DNA of 17,784 nucleotides from assembly GCA_964451365.1 (NCBI GenBank), contig CAYVIB010000053.1:1-17784 (forward strand). Direction: 5' to 3'. This document shows, one piece after another, positions 7,580-14,393 of the stretch. Position numbers and translations under genes: made by a program. This DNA comes from CAYVIB01 sp964451365 (GTDB taxonomy: Bacteria > Pseudomonadota > Gammaproteobacteria > Pseudomonadales > Cellvibrionaceae). The notes below the pieces were generated by a model. It saw only the letters and a list, made by a program, of their open reading frames with translations. It did no database searches and was not told the origin of the DNA. Each line of letters starts with the position of its first letter. Position 1 is the first letter of the stretch.

Positions 7580-8965
7580 ATGACTGCTGCAATGAATTCC
7601 GCGACGCTTGACCTCGGCATCGCCAACCTTACTTCCAGTGACAAAAACTATCTTGCCGAATACGACGCTGCGCCGGACGCGGAAAAATATCGTCTGGTGC
7701 AAAAATGGATGAAAACCGAGCCGCTGCCTTTCTTCAAGCAGCTGCGGAAAGAGCGTCCGATTCTGGTAACGCCGGAATGCGTGCTGGTATCCAAATTCGC
7801 CGATGTTCGCGACATGCTGACCATGCCCCGCATTTTCACTGTGGATCTTTACAAACCCAAAATGGGTGTAACGGATACTGATCCCGGCTACCTGATGGCG
7901 CACGATGACGATGCCCTGCACTATCGCGAAAAGTCCCTGATGCAGGCGATGTTGAACCGGGATGACCTGCCCAGGGTGAAGCAACTTATAGCCGATGCTG
8001 CCAGCAATATCCTGAAAAATGCACCGGGTAATAAAATCGAAATCGTTAACGAATATTGCCGTATGGTTCCGGCGATTCTCGTGCAGGATTATTTTGGTTT
8101 GGACGGGGTGGACAGGAAGGACCTGATTCGCTGGTCTTTCTGGAACCAATACGACGCTTTCCATAATCAACCGTTCGATCTAAACGAAAACTTCCAGAAA
8201 ATTGTGGACGAACATGCCGCCGTAACGGAGGAACTGGTTGCCTATATGGCCAAGTTGACCGCGAGAAAACTCGCCATGGTTAAACTTGAACAAACCAGGA
8301 ACTTTTTGCTTATCGGTTGGCGCATTGTCAAGGGTATCTATAACCACGTTCGCGGTATCAAGCCGCCGGCGAAAGACGATATCACCAGCCGGATGATCAG
8401 GTGCAGTTTCGCGCCCGAGGTGGACTTTCCGCTCACACGGTTGGCGACCAACGCCGGAGGACTGTTGATCGGGTCAATTGAAACAACCTCCCAGGCAGTG
8501 TCGCAAGTGATCGAGTTTATATTGGAACGGCCGGAATTGCTGTCCCAGGCCAAGCAGGCAATGAAGGACGACGAAGCATTCAAGGGTATTGTCTGGGAGG
8601 CATTGCGTTTTGTACCGATATCGCCCTATATGTTCAGGCAGACCTCGCAGGATTACACCCTGGCCACCGGAACCGATTACGAAACTCATATACCCGCCGG
8701 CAACAGTGTGCTCGCGCTGACGCAGTCGGCAATGTTCGACGAATACTGCTATACGGATCCGGACACCTTCAATCCGCAACGTAACTGGTATCACCATTTC
8801 AATTACGGCTATGCCTCCCACGAGTGCCTGGGAAAATATGTCGGCATGGAAATGATTCCAGAAATGGTTCGGCAGGTGTTGTTAATGCCGGGGTTAACCG
8901 CCACCGCGCCAATCGATTACAAGAACGGGCCGTTTCCCGAGCATTACGAACTTACCTGGGCCTAA
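7580..8965 (+). CDS. Cytochrome P450
   Basis: A 461-residue soluble bacterial P450 with no membrane anchor. The I-helix reads GSIETTSQ, with E301-T302-T303 as the acid/threonine pair that drives oxygen activation. The K-helix ExxR is EALR at 340-343. The haem-binding loop is YGYASHECLG with Cys416 as the axial ligand; the usual Phe and second Gly of FGxGxHxCxG are Tyr and Ala. Its likely job is hydroxylation or another oxidation of a substrate, possibly while bound to the carrier protein encoded just upstream, as in NovH/NovI-type systems. No ferredoxin or reductase gene is nearby, so it would rely on cellular redox partners. An upstream in-frame ATG at 7571 is possible but overlaps the ribosome binding site. 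A terminator follows the gene. Confidence 0.88.
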   Translation: MTAAMNSATLDLGIANLTSSDKNYLAEYDAAPDAEKYRLVQKWMKTEPLPFFKQLRKERPILVTPECVLVSKFADVRDMLTMPRIFTVDLYKPKMGVTDTDPGYLMAHDDDALHYREKSLMQAMLNRDDLPRVKQLIADAASNILKNAPGNKIEIVNEYCRMVPAILVQDYFGLDGVDRKDLIRWSFWNQYDAFHNQPFDLNENFQKIVDEHAAVTEELVAYMAKLTARKLAMVKLEQTRNFLLIGWRIVKGIYNHVRGIKPPAKDDITSRMIRCSFAPEVDFPLTRLATNAGGLLIGSIETTSQAVSQVIEFILERPELLSQAKQAMKDDEAFKGIVWEALRFVPISPYMFRQTSQDYTLATGTDYETHIPAGNSVLALTQSAMFDEYCYTDPDTFNPQRNWYHHFNYGYASHECLGKYVGMEMIPEMVRQVLLMPGLTATAPIDYKNGPFPEHYELTWA

Positions 8966-8974
8966 CCAGCCTGT

Positions 8975-8987
8975 TTGGTCAGACCAA
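8975..8987. promoter_or_regulatory. Perfect palindrome TTGGTCAGACCAA (GntR/FadR-type operator look-alike)
   Basis: TTGGTC and GACCAA are separated by one base. The TGGTnnnACCA core matches the half-sites used by FadR/PdhR/LldR-type GntR regulators. It lies only ten bases after the P450 stop and just before the terminator, not in front of a gene, so it may simply be part of the 3' hairpin structure. Confidence 0.25.
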
Positions 8988-8989
8988 TA

Positions 8990-9027
8990 TACACCGGCGC
9001 GTGACGGATGCAGGCCGGTGTACTTTT
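8990..9027 (+). terminator. Intrinsic terminator after the P450 gene
   Basis: TACACCGGC at 8990-8998 and GCCGGTGTA at 9014-9022 form a perfect nine-base stem around a 15-base loop, followed by CTTTT. It marks the end of the seven-gene cluster. Confidence 0.75.
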
Positions 9028-9154
9028 GAATAGCGCTGTAAAAGTCAATAATCCGTTACCGAAGGCGAATTGATTTTAACATGACGGCTTTCCGGCGCTT
9101 TCTCACTTCCTGTCCGGAATAAAACCCGGGAGTTTGTTGGGAAAGCCTTATCCT

Positions 9155-9440
9155 TCATCCCGTACGGCAGTGCGCGCTTTCCGAATCAGGCGAAAAAATT
9201 ATTTTTTCCCTGCAGTATTTTATCGGGGTGTCATTGTTTACGCCCACAATATTTCGGATAAACGACGGATCGAGTTTGAGAACACCGAGTGATGGCTGCT
9301 TCAGGTTGGTGAGCGATGAGTATCCCGCGCCGAAATGGTCAATTGCCAGTGCACGCCGACCGTACGCAGGGATTTTAAAATCGAACAGGTGATTTTTGGA
9401 TTTTCCATCTGCGCGTTTTCAGAGTTTAAACCAGGGTGCT
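9155..9440 (-). pseudogene. Decayed EAL-domain (c-di-GMP phosphodiesterase) remnant
   Basis: Two minus-strand frames together spell part of an EAL domain. The upstream frame (about 9440 to 9350) gives SENAQMENPK and ILKSLRTVGV, matching the ITESALMEDP...LRxLGV section. After a frameshift near 9350 the other frame gives LAIDHFGAGYSSLTNLK and VLKLDPSFIRNI, matching the LAIDDFGTGYSSL and LKIDRSFV sections, ending at a TGA at 9155-9157. The EAL tripeptide region and the whole C-terminal third are missing. It is therefore a dead fragment, lying right behind the XRE gene. The stretch 9028-9154 holds no gene, only an imperfect GGCTTTCC/GGAAAGCC inverted repeat. Confidence 0.75.
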
Positions 9441-9519
9441 GGGAGGCGGTTTGAGGGAAATTAATTGAGGTTGTTTTTAATGCCGAAAGGGATAGGCGCG
9501 TGCCTGCCTTTTCCGCCAC

Positions 9520-9909
9520 CTATTTGCTGAAGAAACTATCCATCAGTCGCAGCAAGGCCGCGCGCTGTTCGTTATTCAGGCGCGGCCACAGCCGTCTTAC
9601 TATCGTCAGCTCTTCGTCAATGACACTTTTTTCATAGGCGGGGGGTTCTTCCGCTATCACATTTATTGGCGCACTTTCCTCCTCATAATCCAGAAAAAAC
9701 CAGCTAACCGGCACGCCGAGGGCGGAGGCTATACGGTAGAGTTGGGTGGCGCTGAGCTTGTTGTGCCCGTTTTCGTAGCGGGAAATTTGTTGTTGGGTGG
9801 ATTCGGTGACATCCGCAAGGGCCTGGGCGCTAAGGCCTTCTCTTTGGCGCAATCTTTTCAGCCGTTGACCGATGTGCCGGTCGAGATCTTCTACGAGGGG
9901 TTTGGCCAT
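9520..9909 (-). CDS. XRE-family transcriptional regulator
   Basis: A 129-residue protein with an N-terminal helix-turn-helix of the lambda-Cro/XRE type at about residues 12-70: IGQRLKRLRQREGLSAQALA, then STQQQISRYENGHNKLS and IASALGVPVSWFF. The C-terminal half is acidic, then a helical EQRAALLRLMDSFF tail that could be a dimerisation element. AAAGG precedes the ATG at a usable distance. It is divergent from a small gene starting at 10136, and the shared region carries a promoter overlapped by an inverted repeat, so self-regulation or control of the partner is likely. The arrangement is similar to small repressor/partner pairs on mobile elements, but no other phage genes are here. Confidence 0.85.
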   Translation of the reverse strand: MAKPLVEDLDRHIGQRLKRLRQREGLSAQALADVTESTQQQISRYENGHNKLSATQLYRIASALGVPVSWFFLDYEEESAPINVIAEEPPAYEKSVIDEELTIVRRLWPRLNNEQRAALLRLMDSFFSK

Positions 9910-9941
9910 ACCGCGGAACCTTTAACAGGTAAATAAATTGC

Positions 9942-9964
9942 ATATACACGCTTGACAAGTATAT
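9942..9964. promoter_or_regulatory. Candidate operator of the XRE regulator
   Basis: ATATAC at 9942-9947 and GTATAT at 9959-9964 are perfect inverted six-base arms with an 11-base spacer. They straddle the TTGACA of the plus-strand promoter, and the nine-base CTTGACAAG inside is itself a palindrome. A repressor bound here would block that promoter and also sit just upstream of its own gene. Confidence 0.4.
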
Positions 9965-9981
9965 TAAGCGATCGCTACTAT
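9952..9981 (+). promoter_or_regulatory. Sigma-70 promoter for the small gene at 10136
   Basis: A consensus TTGACA at 9952-9957, an 18-base spacer and TACTAT at 9976-9981. The spacer contains the eight-base palindrome GCGATCGC (9968-9975). Predicted transcription start is near 9988, giving a leader of about 150 bases. Confidence 0.6.
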
Positions 9982-10135
9982 TTCCGAACTGTCATAAATG
10001 ATGTAAATATTTTTAATGTACGCGTTTAAAAATATTTTCTTTGACAGTAATCAGATCCGTCGGCGGAGTGATCTGGATAAACATTTACTCGACAACAAGT
10101 CACTCACAACAACCGCAAATCGCAAAGGAGCTACG

Positions 10136-10405
10136 ATGCCTGATTTTGATACCCCACCCATTACCGAAACCTCGCCACTACCGGAAGACCTGCTGCATTT
10201 TTACGATGCCTACTCAGAATTTCACGATTACTGCGCCTTCCTTTGCGATGCCTGGGCGGGCATGGCAAATGACCGGGAGCAGTTGGATGAAGATACGCTG
10301 CGCGGTTTGCGGCACTTTTCCATGGAAATGAAACACCGCTCCGGCACCCTGATGGCGGCATTGAAACGGATTTGCGGAAAATCGCGGGGTGAAAAGCCCA
10401 ACTAA
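10136..10405 (+). CDS. Small unrecognised protein divergent from the XRE regulator
   Basis: An 89-residue protein rich in acidic and aromatic residues near its N-terminal half (LLHFYDAYSEFHDYCAFLCD) and basic at the end (KSRGEKPN). It is predicted mostly helical, with no signal peptide or membrane segment. The start at 10136 has an excellent AAAGGAG five bases upstream. An earlier in-frame ATG at 10016 would add 40 low-complexity, unconserved-looking residues without a ribosome binding site, and is rejected. I recognise no family. The divergent, promoter-sharing layout suggests it is controlled by, or works with, the XRE regulator. A toxin/antitoxin-like or accessory-factor role would be speculation. 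Confidence 0.7.
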   Translation: MPDFDTPPITETSPLPEDLLHFYDAYSEFHDYCAFLCDAWAGMANDREQLDEDTLRGLRHFSMEMKHRSGTLMAALKRICGKSRGEKPN

Positions 10406-10443
10406 CCGGATATTTCACCAAATGCTGACTTATTGGTGCGGGG

Positions 10444-10568
10444 CCGAGGCTTTGTGAGGCAGAAAACCGCTCCCGTGTTTTCCGCACTTCCGTCATCCAT
10501 GACGGGCGCGTGCTCGCGACCCTTGGTGGTTCCAGGGCGCGGGAGCATGCGCGTTCACAAGGCCTCGG
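10444..10568. repeat. Long nested inverted repeat
   Basis: CCGAGGCTTTGTGA at 10444-10457 pairs with TCACAAGGCCTCGG at 10555-10568 (13 of 14 plus one G-T). Nested inside are CCGTCAT/ATGACGG at 10490-10496 and 10499-10505, and GCGCGTGCTC/GAGCATGCGC at 10506-10515 and 10543-10552 (one G-T). Nothing in the region is convincingly coding. It may be a dispersed palindromic element or a structured RNA. Confidence 0.65.
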
Positions 10569-10583
10569 AACAAGCCAGATAGA

Positions 10584-10709
10584 CGAATCACATCCGTGCG
10601 ATTCGCCCCGAGGGCAGCAAGCTGCCCTAAATTGCTCTCGGCAATTTAGTCGGCAAGCGTGAACGGTGACAAAGCGTTCCCGAACGCCAATCCACTCCAG
10701 TTCGTGCCG
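10584..10709. repeat. Run of consecutive short hairpins
   Basis: Directly after the long inverted repeat come CGAATC/GATTCG (10584-10589, 10600-10605), AGGGCAGC/GCTGCCCT (10611-10618, 10621-10628), TAAATTGC/GCAATTTA (10628-10635, 10641-10648), and a weaker CGGCA..GAAC/GTTC..TGCCG pair (10651-10664, 10700-10709). The stems differ in sequence, so this is not a CRISPR array. The rest of the interval up to 10830 shows no gene or clear promoter. Confidence 0.6.
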
Positions 10710-10830
10710 ACCGTACATTTTGCCATCTGGTTCGGAAATCGTATTGCACCCGGCAGCCAAACCATTATCATGCGCTGTTTAGTTCGATGACATTCGATAA
10801 CGTGTGAATTGAGAGTTATAGATAGAAAGA

Positions 10831-11463
10831 ATGGATAATTCGCTAAAGACCTGGTTTGCCTTGTTGTCCGTGTGCTACATAACGGGGATGTTCCTTACCG
10901 GTTGCGGTCATATTTCCCCGCAGGCTCGCCAGCCCGTGGTGAACATTAAAGTTGCCGACCCTGACCGTATCCGTTTTAGCGGCAAGGGTGCGGGAGCAGG
11001 CATGATGATGGCGGGGGCCATGGGGCCAATGGGCATTGCGATTGGAGTGGCAATCGACGAAGGCATTGGCAAGGATATTGATGAAACTGCCCGCCGGGGC
11101 AATGTTGATATCAGAAAGTTATTGGTCGACGCAGTAAACACTCAACTCGGCAAGTCCGGTTTCCCTGTCGCGGGAAGGGAAGTTGCTGTCATTGATGTTG
11201 TTGTGGAACGTTACGGTTTTATCACGGCACCGGGTGAAGGCGACCTGGTGCAAGCGCAGTTGCATATCCGCTTTCAGTTGAACGATGACAACGGCAAGAT
11301 GAAAACTATTCGCCTGCCGGAAGATTTCCGGAACAATGATATCGTGTTCGCCACTTACCCTCTGGACGATATCAAAACCGACGCGGAAAAAATTCGTCGC
11401 GCCCTGGCGGAAGCGAGTGAATTTTTGGTGGCAGTGGGGTTAGCCCCGAATACCATTTACTGA
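10831..11463 (+). CDS. Glycine-rich lipoprotein of unknown function
   Basis: A 210-residue protein with a lipoprotein signal: hydrophobic segment at 8-22 and lipobox LTGC with Cys25. At about residues 52-80 lies a glycine/alanine/methionine-rich stretch (GKGAGAGMMMAGAMGPMG) reminiscent of glycine-zipper membrane segments. The remainder alternates short strands and charged helices, ending near EFLVAVGLAPNTIY. It is probably an outer-membrane lipoprotein. I do not recognise a specific family. The ribosome binding site is weak (AGAAAG just before the ATG), but the start is fixed by the signal peptide. It is convergent with the YbhN-like gene, 22 bases apart. Confidence 0.75.
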   Translation: MDNSLKTWFALLSVCYITGMFLTGCGHISPQARQPVVNIKVADPDRIRFSGKGAGAGMMMAGAMGPMGIAIGVAIDEGIGKDIDETARRGNVDIRKLLVDAVNTQLGKSGFPVAGREVAVIDVVVERYGFITAPGEGDLVQAQLHIRFQLNDDNGKMKTIRLPEDFRNNDIVFATYPLDDIKTDAEKIRRALAEASEFLVAVGLAPNTIY

Positions 11464-11485
11464 AGCCGGCTTTTCTGAAAAACCC

Positions 11486-12463
11486 TTAATCCGCCGGGTT
11501 TGCTTTTGCTGAATGCCGTTCAAACCACAAATATAACGGCACGATAACAACCACCGGCGCCAGGTAATAAACCGAGCGATAGGCGAGAAAGGCGGCGATA
11601 ATTTTATATCGTTCCACTTGTCCCGCCAAAAGTGCGATAAATACCGCTTCCAATACGCCCAGGCCCGCGGGCACATGAGATATGGCGCCTGCGATGGCGC
11701 TGGTGAGCAATACGGCAAATACCGTTGCAAATTCCAGATCGGCGGAAAAAAACTGATACACCACCGCCGCCATCAGCGTCCAGTGCGCACATGAGGCAGT
11801 TAGCTGCAGCAGGGCTATTTTCGTCGACGGCAATGTCAATGTTCGGGATCGGAATGTTAACTCCCTTTTGGGGGAAAATGCACACAGGGAAAGGTAGGCA
11901 ATAACCACCAACAAAAGAATTCCACCCAATACCTGTAACATGATTTTACTGATTACCCAGTTTTCCGGAGGTGCGACACTGCCGGAAGCAAACAGCGCAC
12001 CCGCCAGCAGCAAATAACCCAACCAGTTTGTGGCCACGCTGATGCCCAACAATTTTGTAATGCTTGAACTGCTAACGCCCAGGCGCGAGTACAACCGATA
12101 GCGAAAAGCGATACTGCCAATCAGCGAGCCCAGGTTCAGATTACACGAATAACTGATGACAGCGGCGAGGCTGGTTTTAAAAGGGGGAATTTTTAACCCC
12201 AGTAAATGGCGACCGAAAAGATCATAAGTGCTGTAGGCCAGGTAACTGAAAAAAGCCAGGACAAAAGCCGTTAGCAGCGTACGGGTGGGCGTGTCTTTCA
12301 GTGTTTCGAATACCCGCGACCACTCAACTGCGGAACCACGGTCGTAGATAAGCCAGATGACGGCGGAAAAAAAAGCGATGGTTAAAAACCGCCGGATCAA
12401 TGGCCAGGATACGTGCAGGTTTCTCCAATGTTTCATCGAAACGGTTGACTCCTTCATAAGCAT
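11486..12463 (-). CDS. YbhN-like integral membrane protein (UPF0104/LPG synthase TM family)
   Basis: A 325-residue polytopic membrane protein with about eight hydrophobic segments. Hallmarks of the YbhN/MprF transmembrane family are visible: an N-terminal helix followed by a WSRVFETL amphipathic stretch, ISYSCNLNLGSLIG with SIAFRYRLY, and ISHVPAGLGVLEAVFI with YRSVYYLAPV near the end. It lacks the cytosolic synthase domain of MprF. The E. coli homologue lies next to clsB, and here too the gene follows a cardiolipin synthase nine bases downstream, suggesting a shared role in phospholipid handling in the inner membrane. The start is uncertain: ATGs at 12463 and 12457 and one nine codons in (12436). 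The last gives a length and N-terminus closest to E. coli YbhN and has AAGGAG upstream at a long spacing. Confidence 0.85.
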   Translation of the reverse strand: MLMKESTVSMKHWRNLHVSWPLIRRFLTIAFFSAVIWLIYDRGSAVEWSRVFETLKDTPTRTLLTAFVLAFFSYLAYSTYDLFGRHLLGLKIPPFKTSLAAVISYSCNLNLGSLIGSIAFRYRLYSRLGVSSSSITKLLGISVATNWLGYLLLAGALFASGSVAPPENWVISKIMLQVLGGILLLVVIAYLSLCAFSPKRELTFRSRTLTLPSTKIALLQLTASCAHWTLMAAVVYQFFSADLEFATVFAVLLTSAIAGAISHVPAGLGVLEAVFIALLAGQVERYKIIAAFLAYRSVYYLAPVVVIVPLYLWFERHSAKANPAD

Positions 12464-12472
12464 ATCCGGGGA

Positions 12473-13891
12473 TCAGGCATCCTCCAGTTTCCTTTTTCGT
12501 TGTTTATGGTCTGTTTGGCTATGAGTGTCTTCGTGATGGTTGTCTTGGTGATGGTTGTCTTGGTGATGGTTGCGGGGCGGAGCTTTTCCCGCCCGCATAA
12601 TGGGCTGAGCGTTGCGCGACTCCGGAAACCGGTTTTCCAATTCCTTATCCTGCCGCGTTTCCGCCATATTTTCCCGCAGTGCGCCAACTTTGGTTTCATA
12701 ATGTCCGCGGAAGTTGTGAATATGGGGAGTATGCGCCGGAAACCATCCCACCAGCGAGGGAAGGTGCCGGAGAACGTGGTATGTCACCACATCCAGGAAC
12801 TGGTTCCAAAAGGATCTGTTTTTTACCCACGAACGACCGATTAATTCACTTCTGTCGATGAGTTTCCTTATATGGCTGTGGATATCCCGGTTCAGGTTTT
12901 TATCCAGTACCACGACATTGGCTTCCAGATTAAGAAAGAAGCTCAATGGGTCGAGATTACTCGACCCCACGGTGCACCAGGTATCATCAACCACGGCGAT
13001 TTTGGCATGCAGGTGACGTTCGAGATACTCGTAAATTTTTATATCCGCTTTTGTCAGTCGGCTGTACAGGCTTCTGGCCGCGCGCAACGCCAGCGGAATA
13101 TCGGGCTCACCTTGTAAAATCAGCTCAACCTCCACACCGCGACGGGCGGCTTTACGCAACGCACGCATCACACGGTATCCCGGGAAAAAATACGCATTGG
13201 CAATGGCCACGCGGTGCCTGGCTGCGTGAATGGCGTAAATATACGCTTTTTCTATTTCACTTCTGTTGCGCTTGTTATCGCGCGAGACAAAGGCAATTTC
13301 AACAGTGCCGGTCACTTCCGGAAATTTAAGGGAGCGGGCCAGTTCACCCAGGTTTTCATCACTTGCTTCGCTCACATAACTTTTGCACAACTGCCGGATC
13401 TCTCCAACAACAGGGCCGGTGATTTCCACGGCGAAATCCTCTTTTGCGCCCGGACCAGATTTTGTTACATGGTTGTATGACAGGTTTATACCGCCCACCA
13501 GCGCGTACTGATTATCGATCACCACCAGCTTGCGGTGCAGGCGCCGGAACATGCTGGGCTTGGTGCGAATCAGGCTGGGCTTGGGGTCGTAAAGCTGGAA
13601 TATCACTCCCGCATCCGTAAGCTTGTTTATATAGTCGCTGGTTAATTCAAAGCAGCCGTAGCTGTCTACCGTAACCGCAATCCATACGCCGCGCCTGGCG
13701 GCCTGGATCAGTGCTTTTTGGATCGGTTTGCCAACTTCATCATCCCTGAGGATGAAAGTTTCGATAAATATTTCTTTTTTCGCATTGCGGATACGCCGGA
13801 TCAGCAGTGGAAAAAATTGATCGCCATTTTCCAGCAGGCGAACGCTGTTACCCTTGATAAAGCCTTTATGTTTATCGCTTACTTTAAACAT
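12473..13891 (-). CDS. clsB: Cardiolipin synthase B-like phospholipase D enzyme
   Basis: A 472-residue phospholipase-D-superfamily protein with two HKD motifs: HRKLVVID (H119, K121, D126) followed by GGINLSYN, and HAKIAVVD (H295, K297, D302) followed by GSSNLDPLS. Such enzymes make cardiolipin by phosphatidyl transfer at the inner membrane. The N-terminal SVRLLENGDQFFP matches the ClsB subgroup and there are no N-terminal membrane helices. The ATG at 13891 has AGGA six bases upstream; a TTG ten codons earlier is less likely. The C-terminal 80 residues extend past the usual domain and end in a histidine-rich repeat, NHHQD twice then NHHED, plus a basic HKQRKRK patch, which may bind metal or membranes. 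It is cotranscribed with the YbhN-like gene. Confidence 0.9.
   Translation of the reverse strand: MFKVSDKHKGFIKGNSVRLLENGDQFFPLLIRRIRNAKKEIFIETFILRDDEVGKPIQKALIQAARRGVWIAVTVDSYGCFELTSDYINKLTDAGVIFQLYDPKPSLIRTKPSMFRRLHRKLVVIDNQYALVGGINLSYNHVTKSGPGAKEDFAVEITGPVVGEIRQLCKSYVSEASDENLGELARSLKFPEVTGTVEIAFVSRDNKRNRSEIEKAYIYAIHAARHRVAIANAYFFPGYRVMRALRKAARRGVEVELILQGEPDIPLALRAARSLYSRLTKADIKIYEYLERHLHAKIAVVDDTWCTVGSSNLDPLSFFLNLEANVVVLDKNLNRDIHSHIRKLIDRSELIGRSWVKNRSFWNQFLDVVTYHVLRHLPSLVGWFPAHTPHIHNFRGHYETKVGALRENMAETRQDKELENRFPESRNAQPIMRAGKAPPRNHHQDNHHQDNHHEDTHSQTDHKQRKRKLEDA
12520..12572. repeat. 15-base tandem repeat coding for NHHQD units
   Basis: The unit GATGGTTGTCTTGGT occurs at 12535-12549 and 12550-12564, followed by a partial copy at 12565-12572 and preceded by a degenerate copy. 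The unit is in frame with the cardiolipin synthase tail, so copy-number changes would alter the His-rich tail without breaking the gene. Confidence 0.75.
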
Positions 13892-14091
13892 ATAAGTTCC
13901 TGTTGGTACGGAATAAAACAACCAGCTGTGCTTTTACCGCTATCCTGGTCAACCGCAAATGAAATATTTACAAAAAATTATTGGCTTGACTGATCCGCTT
14001 GTTGAAACGTGGTTTTTTATTGCACTTTATATGCCGGAATAAGCCTCGGTTTTGCCGCCAGTGCAGGCGTTCGAGTCTTGCCACGACAAGG

Positions 14092-14338
14092 ATCGTGATG
14101 GGCGGCGCCGTCTCCGGCGGTGATATTTACGGCCAAATTCCCGAACTGGTGATTGGTGGCAATGACGATATTGGGGAGAGGAGGGGATATTCCGGGTACC
14201 AGCATTGATCAACACGCTGTCATGCTATTGCGCTGGTATGGCCTGGGCGAATCCGGCTTCGCCGATGTCTTTCCCAATCTTGCCAACTTCGCGTCCGGTG
14301 ACCCGGGATTTACGGCTGACGGGATTCACTACCACTAA
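14092..14338 (+). pseudogene. DUF1501-family protein, frameshifted C-terminal remnant
   Basis: Two plus-strand frames add up to the end of a DUF1501 (sulfatase-like, often Tat-exported) protein. The first frame reads IVMGGAVSGGDIYGQIPEL and GGNDDIGERRG. After a shift within the G/A run at about 14173-14188 the second frame reads DIPGTSIDQHAVMLLRWYG and DVFPNLANF, ending at a TAA at 14336-14338. The order matches the VMGGAV, TSVDQYAATLARWFG and FPNLANF blocks of the family. Only about 80 of the usual 400 or more residues remain, with no start. DUF1501 genes usually pair with DUF1800 genes, but none is present. The flanking 13922-14091 contains no other gene and should include the clsB promoter, which I could not identify. 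Confidence 0.75.
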
Positions 14339-14393
14339 AGAGCGGGCGGCAGGAACCCGAACAGGGCGCCGGCTGCTTTAAATGCCCGCAGTC

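Noticed and set aside
949..8965. Exosortase-A polysaccharide locus
   Set aside because: AsnB-like protein, ligase and carrier are shared, but no exosortase, glycosyltransferase or polysaccharide export gene is in the window.
10444..10709. CRISPR array
   Set aside because: The stems have different sequences and there are no regularly spaced identical repeats or cas genes.
10161..10760. Minus-strand open frame of 199 codons across the small gene and the hairpin region
   Set aside because: Arg/Cys/Pro-rich translation without a domain, crossing dense inverted repeats; more likely chance openness in a repeat element.
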